This document shows positions 26,381-37,139 of a stretch of DNA of 64,000 nucleotides, piece after piece. The position numbers and the translations under genes were made by a program. The notes beneath the pieces were generated by a model. The model saw nothing but the letters and a program-made list of their open reading frames with translations. It was not told the DNA's origin and made no database searches. The stretch is from Boswellia sacra (lineage: Eukaryota > Streptophyta > Magnoliopsida > Sapindales > Burseraceae): NCBI GenBank assembly GCA_013180625.2, contig SNVD02006955.1, positions 1,922,001-1,986,000 on the forward strand. Reading direction: 5' to 3'. How positions within the stretch are numbered: the stretch's first letter is position 1; the number at the start of each line of letters is the position of its first letter.

Positions 26381-29300
26381 TCAACACTTCCAAGCAACTC
26401 TTTGAAGTGATTGTTTGATCAGCACTGCCGATGCCACAGTTGATCCCTTGTACTGCAATTGACACAGCAAATGAATAGTCAGAAAAGAGTCAGTAGTTTG
26501 TAAATTTTAATTGACAAAGTTCTTTAAAAGCTTATAATCATGCTTAAGATTATGTCCATTAAAATGAAAGTAAAAAATAAGAAGCCATGGCCATACTGAT
26601 TGTGTAATTCATGTCTGTCCATACCTTAGATTGGATTGTGACAGAGAGAATTCCATCAGTGGTGGATGACTGAACAGAGTGAGAATCTAAATGGAGATTG
26701 CTTAAAGCATCCATGATCTCAAGCAAGAATCCTTCCCTCCAAGAACACCTAATTTCAATTAGAACATCCGTGTCATTGACACTGACAGTTATATTATCGG
26801 TTGAACTATCTTTTACTAAAACGTATTCACTTTCTGGCTCCATTTCATCGATGTCACAAGCCTTTCTCTTGTTTATCAATGGCTTCCTTTTATTACTAAC
26901 ATGGTTGCTGCCATAATTATCAGATGTCCTCTCAACTGTATCCTTGTGTTTCTCTTTTGTTCTTGCTCCCAACTCTGGTAACTCTCTGCGAGATCCCAGT
27001 TCTTCAACCCTTCTCTCAAGCTCTTGCAGGTATTCAATTGTGTCATCTAGTATAGATACTCTGTCAAACTGCACAAAAAAGCAGAAATATAATCAAGGGA
27101 TGAATGACCAGTGACCAAATAACTATAAGGAATCGGGTTTTAACTACCTTGCCAATTGAAGGGACAATTGATTTCAAAATAATAAATCTTTCCTGTAGTT
27201 TTTCGCTTTGAATCTTCTCTGATAGCACATGGTTTGTGGCAATTTCATCAGCCTCTGGTCTCCAAACATCATCTTTAGTGCAATTATTTTCTGGTGATTC
27301 AAGTAATCTATTATTATTCATCCGGGGAACCTCAAACAAAATCTTCTTCAATAACTTTTGTGGAATTCCATCTCTTTGTTTCTTAAAATTCATCAATCCA
27401 CCTTTCTTCCAACTAATAAAGCTGGATTCCAGATTGCACTTGTGAAAATATGGCCCCATAATTAACTGATTGGAGGTCTTTAATAAAGCTGAAAGAACAG
27501 TTTGATAGTGCATATCGTTGCCCTGAGGATCCAACGAAGTAAGTTTTGTGTTATTGCATTCTCGAACTTCTTGTAGACAATTGTTGATTGTGTTGTCATC
27601 TAAAACCTTTCCAGGATCTACCACTGTTTGAGATATGCAGTCACTAGAATTCATTGAATGGTGAATACAATTACTGAACTCATCGTCCATGAACTGCCAG
27701 CTTTGTACTTGAGAAGCTCCCCCGTTTATTCCTTCAACCATAAATGAATCATCTGGCGGTAGATTAGGCTCAATGCCATTTGAACTGTTGTTAGGAGAAG
27801 CCATTTCTAAAACTTCACAACCTACAAGTGGAACCATTGTGGTATCAAGAATCTGTGGATCAAGTGCGGGACAAGTGAGATTTTTGTCATTTCTCATGTT
27901 TCCACCGACACTGCTTGACTTATTGGAAACTATAGGAAATGGAACCTCCAAGAATGAAGTTTTAATGTGTTGAATGAAACCAGGGTCCTCCATAACCTTA
28001 AGAAAACATAGAAGGAGCTGCATGAGCTAATTGGTATTCAAATGTGTGCTTGAACTTCAGGATAACTATAGCAAAATGGTAATCTAAAGGAAAGTTACCA
28101 GATCAGTTGCACCCAATTCAACCACACCTCGCAAAAATGGAAAGCATACTACCGTCTGAAAATCAAAACGGGAGAAATACAATTCATTATAGCTCTTACA
28201 AAAGTTTTATGATTTTAGTTTTAGTAGGTTTCATATCTTATTTAATGTGTTTAATTGAGACAATAGCCAGAGTTTGAGATGTAAACAGGTCAAGTTGGAA
28301 GGAGATAAATATCTGAACTCTCTTAAATCTCCATGGGATGTTACCAAGTTGAAGTAAAGTTATTGAAAAAATGAGAATTAAGTTGATGCCTCTTTTACAC
28401 TTGCAGAATTCTTTGCAAAAGTCTTCATTTCATATAGCCGAATATTTATCTGATACAAAAGATACTCAGAAATAATAAAGGCGCAAAGAAAAGCCATGCT
28501 GGTACCTGGATAGATGCACTCTGAGGAAGCAAGTTGTGACAAAGCCCAGTCATGAAACAAAAACATGAGAAGAAAAACTGTTTAGTTTCTTTGGTCATTA
28601 GGAATAATATCATCCCATTGATATAAATTTAACAAAAGAGATCAATTCTTTAAAATTAAAAAAAGAAAAAAAAAAAGAAAAGAGCATTCAACCTTTGCCA
28701 ATAGAGAACGACTGAACACTTTGCTATCTGCATGATGAGCATTGCATAGCCAGATAGGTTGACCATTTGCTAACGCCCTTCCTGGCAACCTAAGAACAAT
28801 TCAGGGGACAACGTATCAACTATAGAGATATATGTGTATGTAAATTGAATAGTTGAGTATAAAGATATAACAGTAAAATTACCCTTCTCCAATGTCGAAT
28901 ACAAATGACATGCAAACCAAAAAATACCATTCGGTATCAGTGAGATCTTCAGGGGATAATGCTGCCGATGGTCTTCTGGCTTGTGGACTGCTCTCACCAG
29001 CCGAAAGGGATTCATATAATTCTCGCAATTGCTCACTCCTTTGAAAACTCAATTGGTCAGCATTAAGTTCTACTGCTTGAACTGTTTTCCTTGTCTTAAT
29101 ATCTCCATTGTAGTAACCATCGCCCCACTCCAAGACCCTAAAACATGCACATTGCAACCAATTATAACAGGAAAAGAAGTTAGAACCATGAGTATCATTG
29201 GTCAGATAGATGCTCTTGATAAGAAACTAATTTGTGGTTATTATCAGAAGTTGAAACATGCATTTTTGAATCAGAAGAAAATCAGTCAAGGTCCGGGTTA

Positions 29301-29960
29301 TCACATTTCTAATGGATTCAAAAGTCAGACAGCTAAATAAATTTTATAGCTCATCAGACAAGGAAATTCATATTAGAAATAATAAAAAATGAAGTTTAAA
29401 TTGTATTAAGCTAATCTAGCTACTAGAAAGATGTCCATACATCAATATCAGTTCCTACTGCACTTAAAAACTATGACAAGCAATGCAGAGGTCCAGGAGA
29501 TTAATTGAACTTTAAAGCTAATATGAATAATTTGTAAATAAAAAATAGATTAATTAAAACAAAAACAAAAAATGAAGATGGAGACACTATTATGCAGAAA
29601 AGGTCAACGTTTCCTCTGAACGGCACAATGTGACTAAATCAAGAAGTACATACTCCCCATTCTACATAAAAGCACCACAACTTAAGGAGACCCAGAAGAG
29701 AATTTTAACAGGGAGAACAAGAAATATTTTTTTTTGGCAGACTTTAACCCAGAAATCATTTATTTTTGTTCTTTTTAAGAAAAATATATTTTTAGTGAGA
29801 AATAAAAATAAGCCAAAAATGGAACTTTTCCGTACCCACGCTGTGTAGCTGAAATGGACCAGAAGATTGCATAGCTCCACTGAATGCTTTTCACGGCAAG
29901 AGCAAGCTGTTTCTTCAGGTTCTGTGGCAGTCTATCCTGGTTCTGAACTGCAGTCGCCAT
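26381..29960 (-). CDS. EGL3: GL3/EGL3-type bHLH transcription factor, 8 exons, 637 aa
   Basis: Exons on the minus strand are 29960-29836, 29137-28883, 28789-28693, 28520-28506, 28155-28099, 27996-27148, 27068-26625 and 26452-26381; total 637 aa. The N-terminal MYB-interacting region (about 1-200) has [44 protein letters not shown] and [19 protein letters not shown], typical of subgroup IIIf bHLH proteins. An acidic middle follows, then the bHLH (about 436-487) and a C-terminal ACT-like domain ending SLQRVAWKC. Such proteins join R2R3-MYB and WD40 partners to control anthocyanins, trichomes and root hairs. The basic region is odd: [17 protein letters not shown] keeps His439 and Glu443, but the usual Arg-Arg pair is Gln446-Ser447. 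The helix-loop-helix looks intact ([17 protein letters not shown]). EGL3 is chosen over GL3 mainly by remembered synteny. Confidence 0.92.
28506..28520 (-). other. EGL3: 15-nt micro-exon of the bHLH gene
   Basis: The minus strand reads cag/AGTGCATCTATCCAG/gtacc and encodes S-A-S-I-Q in phase 0. The residues are the expected link between SLLAK and TVVCFPF in this family, which supports the exon despite its size. Confidence 0.88.
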
Positions 29961-30493
29961 TAGCAACAATCCACCAATGAATCAGATGCAAATGGGTTCT
30001 CGCTTATTTGGTTATGGAGTACTCCTGTCCAAGTATCCAAAAAACAGGTCTTTTTAGCTCAATTTTATGATCTTGTGTCCCAAAACGACAAACTTTGTTG
30101 AGATTTCCTCACAACTTGGCCTTGTTCCAAAGCCACAAAGAGAAAAGAGCCCAGAACTGACATGGCTTTCTCTAACCAGAAAAGAAGTAATGAGACAGAC
30201 TCACTTAAGGAGCTTCACCTCAAGGTAACTGAAAGATGAGTGCTTTGGGTGGTTTTGAAGCTTGAAAGCTAGAGAAGATCAAGTCCCTTAATGGAGTGGA
30301 CTAGTAGGAAATTAATTTCCTGTTGCGTACAGACTCAGATCACTCACTTTGATGAAGAAAAAATAAATAGTAATATCTTAGTTTCACTCTCAAAAATGGG
30401 CACCAACTTTATCACTAAAAGCTTATAAGCAAACCAAGGAAGAGTGGGGAACACCGAAACACAACAAATACAAAATGACTTATCTTATTGGGC

Positions 30494-30517
30494 CTCTCTC
30501 TCTCTCTCTCTCTCTCT
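30494..30517. repeat. (CT)12 microsatellite upstream of the bHLH gene
   Basis: Twelve CT units lie about 540 bp before the bHLH ATG. On the gene strand this is a GA repeat, a type common in plant promoters and leaders and a possible BPC-factor target. Confidence 0.85.
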
Positions 30518-33393
30518 TTTTAATTTAATCTGGGGAAAGATGAAACACAGAAAACAGATGGGAGAGGCTAATAAAGATCTGAGCTTTCACTGACCCAACA
30601 AGCAGAAACAGTTGGTCCTACTGGCAGAGCCACAAAGACCAGTATCTGTGAAGTGGTTGCAATAATTTTCATTTCTTCATAGTTTTTTGAGCTACCAAAT
30701 AAAAAAAAAATAAAGGGTTATGACGGGCCGCATTTGAGAAAGATTCTCTTATTTTGATCTAAAGCTGTACAGGAATGCAACAGAGAGATAGAGGTGGTAC
30801 ATAACAGTGGGTCACATGATTATTTAAGCTGTGTAATGGTCATGGTGGGTGGTGGGATTTGGTGAGGAATTACAAGCAAGAAAACAAGAATAATTATTAT
30901 GTCCACAACAATGAGAATGTGATGTGTTTGTGCAAGGGCAATATGTAACACTTAACACTACTATTCTACTCAACCATGCTTAATAATTCTATAACAAACG
31001 CATTTGAGAGGTTCTCAATTGTTATTATAACTATTAATGCATACAGAAACAACTCTACATTACTTTCATATACGTATAATATATTAATCAGATGGGTAGC
31101 CTATATCGATATTGCAAGCACATTGACGGCCTCTCTATCACATGTTTAGAAATTGTGGTGAGCCAACAAAACGCGCACGGCTAGAATCTCAGTCAACATC
31201 ATTCCAGATGTCTTTACAATGATCATTTTTTCGGCTTGGCTAACCAAAGCTAAGCTTGATAACTATGACTAGCAATAATGCCAAGCTGCAGAGTGTAACA
31301 ATCCGGTTGTGGGTTCTGTATGGACTTTAGAATAGTGATTCTCAAAGTTCTTCTGTTCTCAATACGAGAATCAATCCAAAAAAAAAAATGAAAAATGTCA
31401 TGCAACATTTATGGCAGAATGTTTGTTATTTATTATTAGTCTTCAAAATATTGAAGGGGGAAATGGAGAGGGAAGTGACTAGTGAGTGGTCCTAGAATTC
31501 ATTCTGTGCCCCTAAGAAAGCAGAGACTTCAATTGTTGTATTATAATCAATGAGTTGGAATGAAAAGAATATTTCTATAATAGGCTAGACTCTAGAAAAG
31601 ATGACCCTTGCAAAGGAGTTTCTCCAAATGAGTATCAGCATTGAGCAAGGCCTGGAATCTGCATGTGGTTACTGAAACCTGACAAAGTTCTGGATAGATT
31701 TTAGTGATGATGTGCCTTCCATCATCATCACTATCTGCTAGATTCTTTTCCTTTTTAGATTAGCGATTGACCAAGAACAACAATTTAGATGCAAATTAAA
31801 TTTGGTAAAAGCATCATATTTGAAGGAATAATATCTTCCATTTTCACTGTGGCAAATCCACAACCCAGAGACAGATCGGAGTATCATTCATAATTTGTCA
31901 GAATATGAAGTACGAAAGAGAAAACAATTTGCTATATGGTCGATTTTTTCAATTATTATTGGTGAGAACTTTATGCCATGCACAAACTAGTCAAAAAGAA
32001 AACTCTAATGGCAGTTCAGTGATCACCAGTGATCTCTCCTGCTTGACTTTGTCACTGTTAAGTTAAATAGATATTAAAGAAAATATATGAGACAAAATAA
32101 CCATTTAACTCAATTTGATAAAAATCTTAGTTGAAGATCACTTTCAATTAGGTGGTGAATGAATTGCTCTGCAATTTTCATATCATATGAGAGTTAGTAG
32201 AGTTCAAAGTCTATGGTTAACTTAGTTTTTTAATTTGTTCACACAAGTTAGGTATGGTATTTGACCTTAATCAAAAGTTAAGACACGTATATGACTCAAC
32301 TTATGAATTTTTTGGCTTGTTGAAAGCAAAAACCTTAACCCAATTGAATATAATTACCTGTGTGAAATCAAGAGATATAATATTGTATAAGATTAAAAAT
32401 TTTCTTGGCACAAAAGATATGAAAAACATTGTACTAATTTATGTATATAAAACAAATCAATTATTCTGGTGAAAAGAATATGTTGGTTTATGAACCAAGT
32501 TATTACACAGCTATATATGGAGCCACCTGGTTTGTTTGATTTAAGCAAGAAACAAAAAAGTCTAAGTTGAATTGATTGTCAAACTAACAATATTGGAAAA
32601 ATAAATTAATGAAGCGTGGTGTAGTTGTATGTGTTGAAGAATTATTTATCAGCTCATAATTCCCAAAGACGAAGTCGCCATCATATTTATGGACTTGTGA
32701 ACAAACAACTTTGTATTTTGTATACATAGAAATGGTGAATGGACAATTATTGCATGGAAGTAAATTCTTCATTAAACTTTATTCTACACATTGTGCAGTG
32801 TAAATAGTTGAAAATAAGAAAAGAAATACAGACGTTTTGTTGTAGATATTATTGTTTTTTTCAAATAAATTCACATCACAAGGAAGACATTTCGTGATTG
32901 TTTGTATGAAAATAAGAAATCAGTAGTCTTGTTTGAAAGAACTTGAGTTTGTGATTTGTGTGATTTTTTTTTTAAAAAAAACATCAAAGTTTTATTACTC
33001 TTGTAAACAAAAAGGATAAAACTGTCAAGGGAATATCCTCGAAATAAAACACTAATCTAAACTAGGAGTCACAACAATACGCTACTACTGACAACAAAAC
33101 AGAATAAACATGAATCATACCTAAAAAATCGAAGCTTACGAAGAGACAAAAGAAATTAGGCGATAATTGAATTCATGCAAGGAGGGACTATTATTGGACC
33201 CCCTCATTACATATAGATCAATTATTTTCGTTCCTTTGGGCGGCTTTCATCGATCTCTCAACACTTACAGCTTCAATTACTTGTCTTTATTACCTAGTTC
33301 AAATCTATGCAGATTCATATGGGGTCACCTCGTTATGCTGCGAAAAACATATATACATTTCATGTGGGAATTCATAGTTAAAACAAAATATGA

Positions 33394-33417
33394 TGATAAT
33401 AATAATAATAATAATAA
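33394..33417. repeat. (AAT)n microsatellite
   Basis: About eight trinucleotide units of ATA/AAT lie in intergenic DNA. Any frame across it encodes only an Asn run and is not regarded as a gene. Confidence 0.85.
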
Positions 33418-35179
33418 AAGCACATATACATATATAAAAGATAAATGGTCACTTTATCTCATATATTTTCTTTAATTAAAAAAAAAAAGATAAATGGTCA
33501 CGCCATGTGTGGTCCTTCTATATATATAAATTCTTTTACATGTGAATCTACAATCACATACATAAACATATAAATATTAGTCATTAATTTATAAATATAT
33601 AGATGAAGAAAGGGTGTCATATGATCGATCATTATTCACTTCATATTTATTAGACGCATAATAGAAGGTATCACGCATGCAAGTACCACGTTGTTTTGGT
33701 TCTTTCAACTTGTAATTAATAGGTTTATATCTCCAAGATCACCAAACGTAACCCGTTCTACAATCAACGTTATCAAATAATCAATGACAACAATAAAAAA
33801 ATATTCATGACTTGCATTTTGTGAATAAATAAATTTGAAGGGTATTGTGTCGAATGATATCTCTAGTATGTCAAATGTGGACAAGCTGTCAACAAATTAC
33901 TACGGCTCAGCAGCCAGCTATTGTTTGTTTCATGTATAGGCTAGCCGGCTTGAATAGATATAAAAATAAAATTTGGTGGTACATGTCACGTAGTCCTTTA
34001 TTAAATTAGCCACCTACTAGTCAAACTGGTTTTCATGGCGGCTTCAAGGCCTCTGTTCATACTTAACAACATTTCCGAAACTTTTAAAAGCCTTCAAATT
34101 AATTAAGTGTAGAACTGCTGGCCATTTTCTATCGACTTTGATTCACCACCAGATTTCCTTCCCACTCCTATTTTGAGGATTTATTGTTATGATTGTGGAA
34201 ATGCTAAAATGGCAACTTATATATAAAAGATGTTATTCACTTGTTCAAGCTCTGTTTTACGATGTAATTAGAGCAAACCCACAATGGGTATATTGGGACT
34301 TTAATGGGCAAACAAAAATGTAACCAAAAGTTGATGATTGAGCACTTTGAATTGTGTCAAAGTGAATCAGGGACCACTATGTATATGTATATGTATTACA
34401 ATATGAAAATGATTGATGCAAGAACAGATCATATTATGAGTGGTAAAAGAAAGTAAGAAACGTGCAATTGTCTTTGGCTTTTGTCCATTACAATTATGCT
34501 AGCACTACGAGTTTCAATCAGAAAATTCATTGGCTTTGGCGGTTGGACTGAGGCATATTGCATCACATGCTGAGTTAAATCTCCAAAATTTATTGAGGCC
34601 ACACTTTCCTTTTCTTGTCATCCATATCTCATACTCCAGTTGTCACTTTTACATGCTAGCCAGGAACTATACACACACACACATATATATATATTCATAA
34701 ATTCTAAAGCTACCCTTTGACCATGTGATATGAGAATGCGAAAATAAAAATAATCAGGGCTATATATGGTCGCCCGGAACAGGGCGGGAGATCACTTTAT
34801 GAATCTTTACCATATGGTGACCATCACCACAGACATGAGAACAAAGATAACTCTCCAAACATCCATGCCATGTTATCACCTTATGATAAAAACCACCTCA
34901 ACAAATGTGTTTTAATTGGTCATAGCTTGCTTCTAAATCAAGTTCATAGGTGAACTTCGACTAGATTAACCTTTTACTTATCTTCGACTACAAGGATATG
35001 TATTATTTACATCTTCATTTTCTTTAGTTTTATTTATTTTAAGTTAAGACTCTCTCTTTAAAGAATTCCGTCTCTCCAGATCCTGATTTGAACATCGAAG
35101 AGTTACTGATAAAATATAGTCAATCTACCTAGTTTGACAATGTTATCTATATTTGAAGAATTATAAAGAAATCACACAA

Positions 35180-35479
35180 CTTGATATTAGGCTATTGAAT
35201 ACATGTAGACCTAGGTAATATTGGGTTATGTAATTTTGGATAAATCTTTACAGTGAACAAAGTGCAATAATATACATAAAACAATATATTGTTCAGCAAC
35301 CAATTTTTACTTGTTATCTTATATAACTAATGCTACTGCTAGTAACCAACTAGCAGTTATTTACACTAACTACCCACATGTCTCTTGATAGGAGACACAC
35401 ATCCCTAAATAGATTGAGTGTATCATATTTATGGCGAACCTTATCTCATGGAAACCTACATGTTACCATATATTAATAT
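35180..35479 (-). repeat. LTR-like repeat, left copy
   Basis: Matches 36849-37139 over about 300 bp with many substitutions and indels, so it is far older than the copia element at 13.3 kb. The exact outer end is uncertain. Confidence 0.7.
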
Positions 35480-35519
35480 AATCATAAATATATTTCTCCA
35501 TCTCCCACTTGATCAATTA

Positions 35520-35976
35520 CTATATAAACAAACTATCATTAGAATATGGTTTCTTGATATTCATGTGTACATGGTTTAAACCATTTCTAATTGAATCTAA
35601 ATATTCTTTATCAGATGACATCAGTTCTCTAAACTAAGAACACAATCCGTACCTAATTTTAATTGGCGATTTCAGCCAAATAGACATATTTGACCTACGT
35701 TTAAAAGTATGATTAAGTTCTCATGTCCTTCAACCACAAAACCATCAGGTTGAATCATATAGATATTTTCTTTCAAGTCTCCATTCAAGAAAGTTGACTC
35801 CACATCCATTTGATGTAGTCGAGATCCATTCTTGCAACCATTGATATGAGAATCCTAATTGATGCAAACTTTGTCAGTAGCAAATAGGTATCAACAAAGT
35901 CTATACCAGGTTGTTGAGTATAGCCTGTAGCTACTAATCTAGCTTTATACCTGTCTAGGCTACCATCTACCTTCAA
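35520..35976 (-). pseudogene. Copia reverse transcriptase N-terminal fragment
   Basis: The minus strand encodes DGSLDRYKARLVATGYTQQP and GIDFVDTYLL, then after a frame break DVESTFLNGDLKENIYMIQP-like text. These are standard early RT segments. The catalytic YVDD region is absent. Confidence 0.75.
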
Positions 35977-36479
35977 TTTCTTTTTGAGTGCCTATTTACA
36001 TCCTACGGGTGTTCTATAATGAGGTAAATCAATTAATTCCCAAACTTTGTTCTTCTCAATGGATTCTAACTCATCTATCATGGTTTTTTCCTACTCGTTA
36101 TAATCTAATTAAGCCATTGCTTGATAATGTGACTTAGGATCCTTACCGAGTTGATTTATATCCTCAAAATTGAAGACATAGTAATCACGTAACCTATGAG
36201 AAGGTTCACGCTTGCATTTGCTCCCATTAATGACAAGAGGTGGTGAAGAATCAAGTGAATCAATATGAGGAATAATATCATCCTTGTTAAGATTTTGGGT
36301 AGGTGAAGGGAGAGGAGTAATATCATCAAGTAAAATGGTAGATTGTGAGGGGGTCAAACTAGAAGATTCAAAGAATACAACATCTCTACTTTCAATTAAT
36401 CTTTTAGTAGAACGATAGAAACGATACCCACTCCTATTATGTGAAAAATTAATGAAGCGACGTTCCTAAGTTTTAGAGA

Positions 36480-36846
36480 CTAACTTATCCCTAAGTGGTT
36501 TAGGAATAAGTATATGAGCTTTACAGCCCCAAGCTCGAAACTGGAAAAATTTGGTTTGGCACCAGTCCAATGTTCATAAGGTGTAAAAGATTTAGCATTT
36601 GATTCAGCTTTACTAAGGATATAATTGACAGTTGATAAAGCTTCTCCCCAAAAGGAAAAAGACATATCAAAATAAGTTAACATAGATCGAACCGTATCCA
36701 TGAGAGTACGATTATATCTTTTAGTAATACCAATTTGCTGTGGGCTATAGGGCATGGTATAACTATGTATAATCCCACTCTGCTTCCAAAATGTATCAAA
36801 GACTTCATGCTCACCTCCGCAATCACTATTTAATGATTTGATAGCT
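36480..36846 (-). pseudogene. Copia integrase fragment
   Basis: The minus strand encodes integrase text: a SLNSDCGGEHEVF segment, then MPYSPQQIGITKRYNRTLMD, and FSFWGEALSTVNYILSK with PYEHWTGAKP. These match the second half of the copia integrase core and its C-terminal part. The N-terminal zinc-binding portion is missing. Confidence 0.8.
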
Positions 36847-36848
36847 CT

Positions 36849-37139
36849 GTTGGTGCTATGCTATTGGGTACATGTAGAATTGAGTAATATTAAGTTATAT
36901 AATTTTGGACAAATCTTTACAGTGAACAAAGTGCAAAATTTGTAGACATAAAATAGTATATTGTTTACCAACCAATGTACCGTTATCTTACATAACTGCT
37001 ACAACTATTAGTAAACCATCTAGCAGTTATTTACACTAACTACCCATATGTCTTTTGATAAAAGACACACATCTACAAATAGATTGAATGCATCGTATTT
37101 ATAGTTAACGTTATTTTATGGAAAACCATATATTAATAC
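36849..37139 (-). repeat. LTR-like repeat, right copy
   Basis: The plus strand begins TGTTGGTGC, as expected for an LTR edge. The sequence next to it inside the element is integrase code, not a primer binding site. Confidence 0.7.

Larger units (their letters stand above)
29961..35179. other. Upstream region of the bHLH gene, no further gene seen
   Basis: Over 5 kb of AT-rich DNA lies upstream of the bHLH start. The part to about 30.7 kb should hold its promoter and leader and includes a CT/GA microsatellite. No convincing exon, RNA gene or bounded transposon was found further out; an AAT microsatellite lies at 33.4 kb. Confidence 0.45.
35180..37139 (-). mobile_element. Broken copia element with two LTR-like repeats
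   Basis: Direct ~300-bp repeats (35180-35479 and 36849-37139) share GCTATTG..TACATGTAGA, TTTACAGTGAACAAAGTGCA, TAGCAGTTATTTACACTAAC and CCATATATTAATA. Between them lie minus-strand copia fragments. These are the end of integrase (about 36846-36480), the integrase-RT linker (36357-36109) and the start of reverse transcriptase (about 35976-35520). Gag, protease, primer binding site and most of RT/RNase H are gone. Frames are interrupted, so this is an inactive relic. Confidence 0.82.

Noticed and set aside
29630..29880. Overlapping open frames on both strands in bHLH intron 1
   Set aside because: Both are low-complexity Lys/Phe-rich readings of the same AT-rich intron and have no motif.
33391..33475. 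Frame with an Asn run near 33.4 kb
   Set aside because: The run is an AAT microsatellite, and the surrounding frame has no features.
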